A program made the translations under genes and the position numbers. The notes under the pieces were generated by a model. The model ran no database searches, was not told where the DNA came from, and worked only from the letters and a program-made list of their open reading frames with translations. From contig CAIIXF020000006.1 in the NCBI GenBank assembly GCA_903813345.2, forward strand, positions 32,434,710 through 32,498,709: 64,000 nucleotides of DNA, given 5' to 3'. Positions 36,905 through 48,490 of the stretch are shown here, piece by piece. The stretch's first letter is position 1, and every line of letters begins with the position of its first letter. Source of the stretch: Owenia fusiformis. Lineage: Eukaryota; Annelida; Polychaeta; Sabellida; Oweniidae.

Positions 36905-39574
36905 TTATATTTGCGTCTCGGGCACCCCATCTTTAACAGCGTTTTCAACTTTTTGACCGGTGTCATTTGGAAGATGTTCCTGTTCAACATTTGACGTTTT
37001 CCCAGTGTCCATAGGACTTTCGCTATTTTTTCGCTCAATGGTTGTTTTGTCTACAATCGCTTCATTGGCAGACTGTTTTTCCTTTTCTTCAAGTGAATTC
37101 TGTTCCCGTAGGTCAGTAACATCATGAACATCGATTTCTTCTTCCTCTCCGTCGTTGTAGTCGTCCCCAGTATAATCCTGATCTTCTTCATAATCATACT
37201 CCTCCTGATCATTTCCGTAATCTTCATTATCATAATTGCTCTGGTCATACTCATCATACTTGTCATTATATTCTTCATTGTAGTCGTCATATTCGTCTCC
37301 ATATTGATCGTACTGTGCGTAATCATTGTACTCATCATTCACGGATTCTCTAGGTTCGTCCTTGGGATACACGATGGGTTGATCGACATGGTCAAGGTTT
37401 GCCTTAAGTACGTTTGATCCACCAGTATATATTGCGTAGTCCTCGTTATAATCTTCACTTTTCCTCGGTTCCACCTCATTGCGCATGCGTCTGCGGTTCT
37501 CTAGATTGCGTCCACCATGTTTGTGGAATATTCGAGCATTTGAACAGTCGACAAATGGGACGTAAGGCCACATAGGGCATGTTGGGGCGTGGTAACACAT
37601 TATGCTATTATCACTGTACTCTAATGGAGACGCACAATTGGTTTCATCAATGCGGATGAAGGAAGCGTAATACCTTAACCATAGCAACGAACAATCACAA
37701 TGTAGTGGATTATACGTCAAACGTAAATGTTTCAAGGTTGCTATAGAAACCGCATCGCGTGGGAGCTTAGCAATTCGGTTCCCAGAGAGGTTAAGGATTC
37801 CTAATTTCTGAAGTGACTTCATATCTGGAGCATTTATCGTTTCGAGAAAGTTGTAACTGATATCAAGCATACGTAAATTCTTGAGTACTGAGAAGGTTCC
37901 AGGTTGAATGTCAGCGATATCATTATGTGAGAAATCCAGCTTTTCTAAACGCTCCAGGCCGAGGAAGGCATTCGGATCCAAATACTGAATTTGATTGTGT
38001 GATAAATCCAAAATACGCAACCAGTCTGCACCATAAAACGTCACATCAAGAATATCAATGAGTTTGTTGTTGCTCAGATGTAGGAAGTGTAGGTTAGAGA
38101 GGTTGCTAAATGAATGGGGTACGATGTAGAACATATTGTTATAGTCCAATCTTAAACATTTCAACTTGTCTAGTCCTGATAGGGTCCTTGGGTAGATCAA
38201 GGGTACGTTATTGTGAGTCATGTTCAACTCCACCAAGTTTGGATTGTTTTCAAACATCCCTTCGGAAAGCTTTTCAATGCTGTTGTTATTCAAGTTGAGG
38301 TGTGTCAAGTTTCGGAGATTATTTTGGAAGTTGGCTTCGACGATATAATTGTTACTGACATCTAAGATTTCAAGTTCGGGGAAAATATGCTCAAGTTCAG
38401 GAATCCCATCGAGACTGTTATTCGAAAGCGATAGTTTAACAACACCAAATTTCCCATCAGAGACTCGATCTGCTATTTCTCTGATGTCATTATTATGTAG
38501 TTCAATAGTATGAACTTTTGGCATGTTCTCAAATGTAAACTCTGGCAGGCTGATGATTCTATTATCGTGAAGACCCATGTAGCGGAGAGAAATCAAATTT
38601 CGGAAGGTTTGTGGTTGAATCATCTCAATATCATTCTTTGAAATGTCAAGGTGAACTAATTTTGTAAGATCATGAAAAGTCTCTGAAAAAAGCTTTGGAA
38701 TTCGATTAGTGCTCAAATCGATGGTCGTAATTTTGTTCATGCCTTTGAATGTGTGAGGGAGTAGCTCATCGATGCGGTTATGTTGCAAGTATATTTTCTC
38801 GAGGTTCTTAAAATAAATTCCCATCTCGTCAGGGAGCGCTGGAATTGAATTATCCGAGAGGTGAAGCTCTTTAAGATATTTCAATCTTTTAAATGGATAT
38901 GCGTCGAAATAATCAATTCTATTGCCCTCCATTACTAACCATTTCAGATTGGGACTTTTTGGGAACATTTCATACGGGATTCGGTCAATTTTGTTATGGT
39001 TTAGGCCCAATAGATGAAGGCTTAGACCATCAAATGCATCAAGTTCGATCTCCTCGATTTCATTATGCCCCAGATACAAGAAGCGAATTGATCTCAGAGA
39101 TGCATTTGAAAACATAAATGATTCTACCACAGTCACTCCATTGTTTTCAAATCTTAAAGTCTCTAAGTTACGTAATCCAGAGAGAGCGATGACGGGTATC
39201 TTATGAAGTTCATTACCACTCATGTCCAACTCCACAACGTTGAGAGACTTTTTCTTGGGCCATGCACGTGGGTGCACAAAATTAATTCCTAGGTCTGTGA
39301 GTACCATAATTTTCACTTGCAAATCAAGAAATGCGTTCCGTGGTAACTTCTCAATGTCACTTTTTGAAAAGTCCAGAAGATAATAAACAGTTGATTCAAG
39401 GTCCCCTCCTCCGAAAGGTGGTGGGGTCCCTCCTTTCCAGTCAGAGCAATATATCTCGAGTTCATTCTCCGGGCCGCACCTGCAAAACGGCTGCACTCCT
39501 GTGGGACATGTCTCAACTCCATCCATTAGCCATACTATAATGGCAAGTGCCAGTTTCAATATCTGCTGTGCCAT
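36905..39574 (-). CDS. Secreted leucine-rich-repeat protein with acidic Tyr/Asp/Glu tail
   Basis: Intronless, 889 aa. I start it at the ATG at 39574 rather than the upstream in-frame TTG. A signal peptide (about residues 1-20, hydrophobic ILKLALAIIVWLM) leads into a Cys-rich LRR N-cap (CPTGVQPFCRC...YC). About 23 leucine-rich repeats of roughly 24 residues follow (about 60-620; LxLxxNxI pattern such as LDLSHNQI, LNLNNNSI). An LRR C-cap (HCDCSLLWLRYY, then four further Cys) ends near residue 677. After it come a basic RRRMR stretch (about 694-698) and a tail (about 705-820) very rich in Asp, Glu and about 19 Tyr. There is no transmembrane segment. The likely role is an extracellular matrix or adhesion protein; the tail recalls the sulphated-tyrosine or acidic ends of small LRR proteoglycans. 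The exact family is not recognised. It is the only intact host gene here. Confidence 0.93.
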   Translation of the reverse strand: MAQQILKLALAIIVWLMDGVETCPTGVQPFCRCGPENELEIYCSDWKGGTPPPFGGGDLESTVYYLLDFSKSDIEKLPRNAFLDLQVKIMVLTDLGINFVHPRAWPKKKSLNVVELDMSGNELHKIPVIALSGLRNLETLRFENNGVTVVESFMFSNASLRSIRFLYLGHNEIEEIELDAFDGLSLHLLGLNHNKIDRIPYEMFPKSPNLKWLVMEGNRIDYFDAYPFKRLKYLKELHLSDNSIPALPDEMGIYFKNLEKIYLQHNRIDELLPHTFKGMNKITTIDLSTNRIPKLFSETFHDLTKLVHLDISKNDIEMIQPQTFRNLISLRYMGLHDNRIISLPEFTFENMPKVHTIELHNNDIREIADRVSDGKFGVVKLSLSNNSLDGIPELEHIFPELEILDVSNNYIVEANFQNNLRNLTHLNLNNNSIEKLSEGMFENNPNLVELNMTHNNVPLIYPRTLSGLDKLKCLRLDYNNMFYIVPHSFSNLSNLHFLHLSNNKLIDILDVTFYGADWLRILDLSHNQIQYLDPNAFLGLERLEKLDFSHNDIADIQPGTFSVLKNLRMLDISYNFLETINAPDMKSLQKLGILNLSGNRIAKLPRDAVSIATLKHLRLTYNPLHCDCSLLWLRYYASFIRIDETNCASPLEYSDNSIMCYHAPTCPMWPYVPFVDCSNARIFHKHGGRNLENRRRMRNEVEPRKSEDYNEDYAIYTGGSNVLKANLDHVDQPIVYPKDEPRESVNDEYNDYAQYDQYGDEYDDYNEEYNDKYDEYDQSNYDNEDYGNDQEEYDYEEDQDYTGDDYNDGEEEEIDVHDVTDLREQNSLEEKEKQSANEAIVDKTTIERKNSESPMDTGKTSNVEQEHLPNDTGQKVENAVKDGVPETQI

Positions 39575-39656
39575 TATGAGCAAGAAACTGTCTAATGATC
39601 TTTCTATTTACGCACTTCTTAAAAACATTGCACAGCAGTAGCGGTCTGTTGAAAGA

Positions 39657-39665
39657 CTTATAAAC
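39657..39665 (-). promoter_or_regulatory. TATA-like box for the LRR gene
   Basis: On the minus strand GTTTATAAG lies about 83-91 nt upstream of the ATG at 39574, a plausible TATA position for a transcript with a short 5' leader. Unverified. Confidence 0.35.
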
Positions 39666-40888
39666 AAACTTCCTTAGTAGATTGTCAGTGGTGTGTTTTT
39701 GCGAGCTCCAAGATGGTTATCAAGTACATGTCATGACTAGCTTCACCCTGACTCACAAATCATATTTATAACAAGAAAACTAGACTAAAGAGAACTTTTT
39801 CACTTACAAATCTCTGTCCAAAAATGCATTAGTTTCAGCAACACACGTGTTATAATCGTTTGTTTTGTATACACCTGTGTGTGAAGGGATGCTGCCTTCC
39901 AAAGTCTACTGCAACATAGATTTAATGTTGATGCATATGTGAGCAAGTATTCTAAAACGGGTATTTCATTTTTGCTTTTGGGACATAAGACTGTTCATAA
40001 ATGTCACACTATTAAGTTGCACATATTAATCTTTTTAAATGTTTAACAGTGGGGACATGTGTCATCTATTCCCTTCTTTGTTTTCAACATGTGTCCCACT
40101 CGTATTTTTTAAACCAATGACGCCATCATAGTTTATTTTTGAAATAGTTGTACTGAATTCCAATTTTACAAATTAGAAATATGTTGCAGCAAAGTTACCC
40201 AAGGTTACATGTCAAAACGCCTGAATTCGGTTTCGGTAAGTGAATTAAGTTCGTATTTTCTAGACTGGTTTTGCTTATAACAGTACATTAATAAGTCATT
40301 TCTACCGTGCTGTCAAAATGTCAACATTTGATAGAGACTATTCATTTTTTTAGATTTGTATGTACACTATTCTTTTTAACCAATGGACATTGGTGAGGCA
40401 TTCTTAGAAATCGGTACATCTAGATACCGTAAACAAAAAACAAGGCAATAGTGCAACTTAGAATAAATGTTTGTATTTGGGCCAGGTTTAATCCACTGAG
40501 AACACTATGACCTGACATGTTAAAAATATGTTGTTTAAACAATAGCGTTGTTACATACGAACATACAAGAGCCAACAACGATATGAGAATTTGATTAGAG
40601 CATTTTCACAAGTTTTTTCACCAAACGTTTCTTAAATATTAATCATTTATTGGATATGGAGAGCATTAAATGGCATGAATATCGAGTAACATACTTGGCC
40701 CAGTGGCCTTAATTTGACCGTTTGAACGACGACTAGAATTTTCACAACATTGTCCCCGAACGTAGACCTAGGCACCCGGGACTAATATACTGGGATTTGA
40801 GAGGAAAAAAGTAAAAAGCATATTTTGCTGTTAAATATGATAAACCTTCTCAATAAATAGTTCAACAAAACGTGTCCAACTATTTTTC
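39666..40888. other. Unassigned; 5' flank of the LRR gene
   Basis: No feature was recognised. Regulatory sequence of the LRR gene would be expected here. Confidence 0.4.
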
Positions 40889-41033
40889 TGTAATATACTT
40901 AGAGGTTATGTCACTATGACGTGAAATATGCCTGAGTTCTCCCAATATAGGCCGACCTTGGGAGGCTCTATATTTGGGCAAGAACGAAGGCATATTTCAC
41001 GTCATAGTGACATAACTGATGTATTACATGCCT
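40889..41033. mobile_element. Hairpin MITE
   Basis: GTTATGTCACTATGACGTGA and AATATGCC at 40915 onward are mirrored by GGCATATTTCACGTCATAGT then GACATAAC ending at 41016. Weaker inverted similarity (TGTAATA) extends to both edges. No coding sequence. Confidence 0.65.
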
Positions 41034-41547
41034 TTGTTCCCATGGTTACTTTGTATCAATGACGTGACGTCATGATATTATCATGGTTATTAAAGAAATC
41101 TAATATCAAAACGAGGTAAGCGGGCTATATCGGGGTAATCGGGCAATATCGGTGGATATAGCTCGCTAACTTTCCCATTGACTTCCATACAAATGCTTCG
41201 CTAGGTATGTAATACTGCCTGTAAAACAATCCCTATTCTAACCAATAGAGGAGTTTCTATATAGGTTTGAAGTCACGCTAATTCTAGTTTTTTTCGCGAG
41301 ATGTTAAGAAAGGATAGGTATCGATATGGTGAACTGAATTCAACAATGTTTCGTTTTAAACAAATTATTGAAAACATTCTCACAGGCTGGTATCGAAAGA
41401 TTTGTCCGCTGTGACGGAGCATGCTATTTTTCATAAACACCCTGAGAATGCTTCCCGATTTATTTTTTAACTCATATGTTTCGTTATATCAAATAAAATT
41501 ACTTACTCCATGCAATGGATATATCATTTGCGTGTAACCTTCGCTTA

Positions 41548-41811
41548 CTGTTTGAAGTCCAATAACGCTAGGAGTAAAAGCTATTGAAAACGGCGCCAGA
41601 GTATCAAACTCTAAAATGTACCATTTCTTTTTTAACTTTTTAATGGCATGATATTGTGACACGATAATAATAACCATGTGTAAATATTATCGTGTCACTA
41701 TATCGTGCCAATAGAAAGTTAAACAAGAAATGGTACATTTTGAAGTATGATACTCCGGCGCCATTTTCAATAACTTTTCTTCCCAGCGTAATTGAACTTC
41801 AAACAGGAATG
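41548..41811. repeat. Inner palindrome of element 1
   Basis: Arms 41548-41670 and 41690-41811 are inverted copies (CTGTTTGAAGT, ATTGAAAA.GGCGCC, AAAATGTACCATTTCTT, GTGACACGATAAT). Confidence 0.8.
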
Positions 41812-41875
41812 TTATAAAAACCCTTCGACCTTCGACCTGCACCTTCGACCTTCACCTTCGACTTACAGGGTGTCC

Positions 41876-42511
41876 AAAAAGAAAATATTATAGAAGCTAT
41901 TTTTGCCGATCTCAGACCACGCAAGAGTCACTTGATTTGTGGTTCACAGGTGAGATCGTTAAGATCTTGAATTGTAGCAACGTTTGCAGTACTCTAGGTA
42001 TAGTTACAGGGGTGAAATATAGTTTTCATGTTATCAAATTAAGATTCTGTTGATGTTGATCGGGTAGTCAATCGGGTAGTTTAAATGGAAGTTTCCCTTT
42101 TTAGAACTTACTTCCTGGTTTTGATTCGATTGAATCGAAGTAAGATTAGAGTAAGTAGCGATCAATTACTGTTCTATTTATTGAGTTCAAATCATAGTCT
42201 TGTTGTGTGATCAATATTAAAACGGGATATGGCGTCAATAACTTGTTATTTAACTTTCAAATCTTGTCCGAAAAGTGATGACGTCACCAGGCATATAAAG
42301 TATTTCGCTGATGTAAACTAAAGAGATGACAGCTATAGCTTTCGACGAGGACAGAGCTCCGTTCAATTTCATGAACTATGTGAAGTTTGACTTAGTCGTT
42401 TTTCAAAGAAATATTTTTGGACTTTGACAATTTTCATAAGAAAAGTCAAAGGTGCAGGTCTTCGAAGGGTTTTTATAACTTTCTTTTTGGCCCGCTTTTT
42501 GGATACCCTGT
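41876..42511. mobile_element. Mariner-like MITE between opposed CTTCGACC repeats
   Basis: Ends CAGGGTGTCCAAAAAG and, in reverse, CAGGGTATCCAAAAAGCGGG sit between TA dinucleotides (41874-41875 and 42512-42513). Outside lie CCTTCGACC runs (41818-41873) and their inverse GGTCGAAGG (42514-42556). A third partial copy of the outer repeat occurs inside the right end (42449-42485). No transposase. Confidence 0.65.
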
Positions 42512-43665
42512 AGGTCGAAGCTGAAGGTCGAAGGTGCAGGTCGAAGGTCGAAGGGTTTTTATAACATTCCCTTCAAACAGAAGTGAAAGTTACCCGCAAA
42601 TGATATATCCATTGCATGGAGTAAGTAATTTTCTATGGTATAACGAAACATATGAGTTAAAAAATAAATCGTAAAGTATTCTTAGTGTTCTTATGAAAAA
42701 TAGCATGCTCCGTCACAGCGGACAAATATTTCGATACCAGCCCGTGATTCTGTAAAAAACACGGTCCTTTATGTAATGTTGACTGATTGGGGTTATAATG
42801 AAAACACGCGCTACGCGCTAGCGCGCCACGCGCCACCGCACTAATAGAAAATGATCCTTCCCCCACGATGTGTGCGCATGTTTTAAGCGCATGTTTATGA
42901 TTGGTCTATGTCCTTGGCCCAGGGACATGTATAATTAGGCTTATGATTCCCTGGGAACTTGTCAAAACATTGTCACTTCAGAGGCTGTATAAATCACCGC
43001 TAACCTGTCAATCAGACTTTGATGTGAACTTTGCGGCCGCAGGAGATAATCAAAGCTCTCAAAAATTACACTTTTCAGGTTACGATTTCTCTAGAAATAT
43101 AAGACCAATTATAATGTTCTTCACACCGTTAAAAACAGAATTCAATTTTAATTTAGGAAATAATTCCAAAACTAAATGAACGTGTACTTTTCTCTGTATT
43201 TTACCTGAAAGAACATGAGTAACATGAAAATTAATAATTATTTACGGTCAATTACCGGGCAATGATAAAACACGCTGGTCAGGTTTACAACTTTTCAAAT
43301 CGACTCTTATTTAAAACTTTGATTCCAATCTACATGAAATAAAATGTAATAAAATGAAAATACAATCCTGTTTTTAACAATATTCCTGGTAAAATAGGTA
43401 ATATAATTCACTGGGACTGACGTAATTCCAGACTTTTTGAATCTAAATTCAAATTGAGAAAAACGAAAGCAAACATGAAAGGGGGGTTAATAGGGGTCTT
43501 GGAAATCCATATTCCACACTATTTTTCACCCCTCTTAGTCCATTTACAGTATTTTGAAACTGCTGTTGATAAAAGTTTGGATAATATTCAGAAGGAAATA
43601 ACATAATGCAAGAATCCACGTAGTACCAAATGTATAATCATACGGCAAATACTATAGGCTGTACA

Positions 43666-43783
43666 CAGGCCCGTAGCCAGGGGGTCCGAAGGGTTCCCCA
43701 GTCAAAAATTCTTTCAAAATAAGTGACTTTGGAGTTTTTGAAATAGTGACCCCCCCCCTCGGGAAATCCTGGCTATGGGCCTG
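43666..43783. mobile_element. hAT-like MITE family B, copy 2
   Basis: CAGGCCCGTAGCCAGG at the left and CCTGGCTATGGGCCTG at the right are near-perfect inverted ends, matching 10511-10671. It sits inside the 5.8-kb element. Confidence 0.7.
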
Positions 43784-46765
43784 GCATATGGCATATACAG
43801 ACTACTATAGAGACCTGGATTACCCACATAAATGTGGGACAGATTTTTCAAATCACCTACACAACTACCTGTCTATTGAAATCTTAAAAAAAACGTTGTT
43901 AGTAGTTGACACACAGCTGGATTTTATCTAAATAACCACTAACCCAGCTTAATGTTCAACCCCAGTAATTGTGGAGGTGATTCAGAGAAAAATCAACCCC
44001 AAATTTTTGGGAGTTAGCTGGATCTGTTGTATTCGTTCAAACTGTACTTTCAGTGAAAACAAAGGTTATGCTGGCATAGAGAACATTCATTCAGAGTGTG
44101 ATGAGAGCACCGGATTTGATCTCTACCTATTACCGAATATATAGACTCAATAAAGTAAATGTAAAATTTATTCTGTGAAAATCGACATGGTCATTAAAAC
44201 ACACCCACAGGACATTAGGGGAATCCGAGAAAAATAGGTTATATGTGGTTAGCAAGTCCTTGATTCAGTTTATTAGACCATCGTATTCCAAATCGTGATA
44301 ATAATTGTGATTGAATTATAATGAGCATTATCTGAAAATTTCTGAAAATTCACCATTTTTTTGTGAAAAACGACCAAGATGTAATTCAAACATGGGCAGC
44401 ATTCTTGTGTAAAGATGAACACTATTCAAGAAAACATTATATCCACTCTATTTTAACGAAAAGATTTTACGAAATAACCAGCACGACCCCATCTATGAGC
44501 GAATATGGTGTGAAACTGTGACAATCGACATGCGTGAAAATCGACATGGTTATACCATTGAACTCAAAGCAGTAAATTAGTCATTTGTATAAATCACAGA
44601 TGGATGATTTTGATTTTATATGATTACCGATACTCTGATAACACATTTATAACAGTTTTACGGTATTATACGCATAACGATCAATTGATAGACATTGAAA
44701 AAGTAACAGCTAAAGAGTTTTCTCTTTGTTCAGCGTACCTTTTCCATTTTTATACGTCTTTACAAAAATACGTTACATGCAAGCAGATGTCAAGTTATTT
44801 AGAACTTCCATAAGCATAATTTACTGAAAAATGTTTACTACAAAAATCACTATGAAGACCATTATAGCCCAAAAAGTGTCAACCTCTGTAAATAGTGTTT
44901 CGTTCAGTTCATTCCCGGGGATTGCTGACTGCAATCATAGTCTATTAACGTTTGGAATCAGTTTCCCTTTCAATGAATGCATCATTCTCAATGATGAACA
45001 GCATAAACAGGCATCTCTAATTTGTAATATGAAAGATTTTATAGCTTTTCAACGATGTTTATTTGCTTACTATTTTTAATTCCGATCTGATCTACTACTC
45101 GATACATTATTACAATCTGATGTACAATATTCAGTGTCCCTTCGTGAAACGCAATTCTTTGCAAAACAAACAAAGAAAAACAAAAAGTAAACAATGTTCG
45201 AGAATAAAAAAATCAAAAAATCAAAACATAAAATTACGTTCCTCATTGAAAAATACCGCCGATTGAACTAGCATTATAGTAACATAAAGCACGAGATGCG
45301 CATGCGACGATAGAGGCAACAAAAGCAAGATAATTTTTCCCCTCTTCGAAAAATAAAACCACTAAGACCACTAAAAATATATAGACTTCAAGAGTTTCAA
45401 AGAAAAACAAAACATCAGAAGAAACAAGTTTGATAGCGAAAGTTATGAGATGCGAAATCAGAAATCCGAAAAAGGATCGAGTCTGACACGAAAGAAATTT
45501 GTTTCTCGAAAGCGGAAATTTTAGCGACTAAAACAAAAATCTCAGAATAAACCAAAGCATAGTAATAAAAACACTTCCAGTTGCCATGGAAAAAGGGTTC
45601 TTGTGATAGGAACTTGGAGAGGGAGGGGGGGGGGGGGGTCATCGGCGAAGCGCTCCGCAGATAATGGTGTCAAGAGAAACACCAGTGCAGATAATTTTTA
45701 TGATTGAACTATACGTCATCCTTAATGGACTGGACTCGATATCAATATCATGTTTCAATTGTTAACGTAGACTCGAGTAGAATTAAGATCGGCTTCTTGA
45801 TTTGGAATATGTTAAAAATTGTAAAAACAAGTCAAATAACCATACCTGGTATGTGAGATAAAAAAGAAAACATATGCCAAGGGTGTCAAAAAATTATTTT
45901 GACGACATCGCATCTGTCATCCCATTGTCATTCAATCTAAAAATGTAAATCTTGGTTTCATGAATCAGTGCGATGTTTTGGTAAAGTTGATGTGAAAAGA
46001 ATGTAGAAAAGATGTGTTCAGTGCATATAGACTTTGCGGACGTAATTACGTACATGTACATATACTTAGTTTATTCTCTATGACGATACTTTAGAATAAA
46101 ATGTGAAACACGACAGGGTTTTGACGGAAAGTTTTACATAAACGTGGTCATATTTGGATACAAATACACACTGGTTGTTTCTCAGTTCAGCTTGTTATAT
46201 CCTACATATCAAAAATGTCGATTCGTGAAGTTAACGGTCCATAAAGTGAACTTTCCAACTCATTGTCATTTGTTTCTAATTGTCTTGTGAAAATCGACAT
46301 GCGGATGAATAGTGAACTAGCCTAATGATCAATTCTTCCCAAATAAAACTGTTATCATTTTCTTATCGTCTTAAGCATCATTTTTCATGATCGCATCAAT
46401 TCATGTTTCAATAGAGTCGACCCTTTCAATTTAATTCAAATGAAAAACAAAAGGGAAGTTAAAAATTGAGAAAAACGATAGATTTTATTGGTTCATGTTG
46501 ACAAAGTGATGCACATCAAAAAGAAAAAGCTTGCAGTCCAAATCTATTTGCGATTTTAAAGGACAGTTAAGTACCATGAGGAACGTTGAAAATGATGCAT
46601 TCTAATTTGAATAGCTTGACACATTAATCAGGGGTCAAGGTGTGAAAATCGAAATGTTTGAGACGGACCCTAATTTCAATTTGAAAATTCGCCTATTTTT
46701 CCTTGGAGTTTACTTTAATGCTTTGGGTAACGAATGTACAAATGTATGCAGATATATACTTTATA
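43784..46765. other. Unassigned interior of the 5.8-kb element
   Basis: No gene was recognised. The word GTGAAAATCGACATG or a close variant occurs at 44175, 44534, 46287 and 46642, with related GACAATCGACATG at about 44520. A long G run is at about 45620-45638. Short frames (44604-44813, 44831-45079, 45063-45266) have no domain. Confidence 0.45.
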
Positions 46766-47811
46766 CAGGGCGTTCATAAAGTTCTTGCAAAAGTACTCTA
46801 AAATTTTTGTATCTCAGTCAATGTGACTGAAATTTTCACTCAGTATACCTACACTATTCATACATTGAGATCCAAAGTTATAATTAATCAGTCCTTGAGG
46901 AAAAAAAATTATGGTTGTTATAGTCACATGAGTCAGGGGTAGGCGGAGCAGGCAAAAAAGGATATGTTTTGTTTGGATGTTCAAAATGTTTTTACTTGTC
47001 CTATTTACTTTAATAACAGTATCCCAAGAGTATAGGTGTTCAAAATAGTGTCCATCGTGGTCTATACACCTTTGCTGTCTTACATACCATTCCTCAAATA
47101 TATGGGGGAACCCTGTTGGAAAATCTATTGCGATTGATCTTTGTATGGATGGCTTTTACCAACGTCATCTGATCCTCACTGGATTTCGTTCTTGGACGGC
47201 CTGATCTAGCATTGCCTTACCATTTGTTCTACCATCAGTATAAATGTCTTAGTCCGTTTTGTAAATGGTTCTTTTGGCCATAGCCTACTTCCAAAACACC
47301 TTATGAATATCATCAAGTGTTTGTTTTCTTGAATTTCCCAGTAAAACATACATCCCAATGCTACTGATTATTTGTAATTGCAATTCATCATCGTTTGCTG
47401 ATTTTGCAGTCATTTCCACAAAAATAAAATTAACGCTGCCTTTCACAAAGTCCAATGTTATCAACCAATATAGGACACTATGATAGTGATTTTATGAATC
47501 AAAGAAATTTCAACTATGATGTCAACATATGATATCTTATTGTTGACGTGGCAACATTGGCTAGTTTTGTATTTTCAAGGATACTTTAAAGTATGTTAAA
47601 GTTACCTCTAACCCATATTTTTTATCTAAATTTTTCTTTTTTTCAATGCTGCTCCGCCTACCCCCGACTTGTGTTACTCTAGCAATCATAACTTTTTTCT
47701 TCAAGGACATATCCATTATTATTCAAGATTCAAATATATGAATAGTGTAGGTATACTGAGGGAAAATTTCAGCCAGATTGATTGAGAAACAAAAAAATTA
47801 GAGTACTTTTG
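46766..47811. mobile_element. Mariner/Tc1-type element, internally deleted
   Basis: The left end CAGGGCGTTCATAAAGTTCT follows TA. About 190 bp are mirrored at the right (TACTCT, TCAGT.TACC, ATAGTGTAGGTATACTGAG, GCTGCTCCGCCTACCCC). The outermost right end has decayed. It contains remains of a minus-strand transposase. Confidence 0.8.
46999..47413 (-). pseudogene. Mariner/IS630-type transposase remnant
   Basis: On the minus strand an ATG at 47411-47413 begins about 42 codons (ends 47285) with an HTH-like start, SIGMYVLLGNSRKQTLDDIH, and a stop. Downstream, in other frames, are MAKRTIYK, YTDGRTNGKAML, QERNPVRIR and finally WYVRQQRCIDHDGHYFEHLY, which resembles the C-terminal end of such transposases. 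The catalytic DDE/D middle is missing, so this is a dead, deletion-bearing copy. Full-length relatives are about 340 aa. It acted by cutting its own inverted ends and inserting at TA. Confidence 0.7.
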
Positions 47812-48490
47812 AAAAAAACATTTTAGGATTTTTTTCACTTTTTAACAAAATTTATTTTACACTTAAGCGGTTTTGAGTGCTTTAAATTTTATAATAGGCT
47901 TCTTTAATTCTTTTAAAACACATATTAAACTTATACGATACCATATACGATAAATGTTGCCCCCTCTTATGCAATCATATACAATAAATTTTCACCTTCC
48001 TCTTTTACGATAACCCTATACACCCCCCCCCCCCTTATGAAAGCGAAAGAGTGTAACCGGGCACAATAAGAAAAATGGAAAGAATATAAATGCGATGCCT
48101 GAATTAACTGTTTGGTAAGTCATGTAAGATATAACTTCAAATACAAAGAGTAAAGATATATAAAACATCAAGGACTTGAAATAAAGAGGTAATATGCGAC
48201 AAATATACATCATATTAAATCATTAGTCAAGTTATTTCAGTCGGGCCCCCGGCTCAGATTTCGAAACGGGATTTTTCAATGCAATGAAATAGTGAGCATA
48301 TTCGCATATCTGCGACCATTCATCTTGTAAGTTGCTACTCTATCTTCCTTTTAAATCAGATAAAACACACTGACAAGCGACAATCTTTGCACAGTTAACG
48401 ATCAAACTTTACATTGGGCTTCTTCATAACTTCTCTTTTCTGATACGCCACCTAATCTCTTCACTTACACGATCTTTATACATGTTCCCG
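47812..48490. other. Unassigned interior of the 5.8-kb element
   Basis: Repeated ACGATAA words around 47930-48010 and a C run at about 48021-48034. No gene was recognised. Confidence 0.4.

Larger units (their letters stand above)
41381..42746. mobile_element. CACRGG-ended element 1 (Transib-like ends, 5-bp duplication ATTCT)
   Basis: The left end CACAGGCTGGTATCGAAAGA and the right end read in reverse, CACGGGCTGGTATCGAAATA, are near-identical inverted arms of about 175 bp. ATTCT flanks both sides (41376-41380 and 42747-42751), and the unbroken copy at 18.5 kb has one ATTCT, so insertion with a 5-bp duplication is well supported. Inside are a second palindrome (41548-41811), opposed CTTCGACC minisatellites and a mariner-like element. 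No transposase. CAC ends with a 5-bp duplication fit Transib/ProtoRAG-type elements (inference). Confidence 0.8.

Noticed and set aside
37124-37417. Hydrophobic 97-aa frame antisense to the acidic tail
   Set aside because: Antisense of GAC/GAA/TAT codons reads as Ile/Val; a shadow of the LRR gene.
39575-39583. Three extra N-terminal residues for the LRR protein
   Set aside because: They depend on a TTG start; the ATG at 39574 leads directly into the signal peptide.
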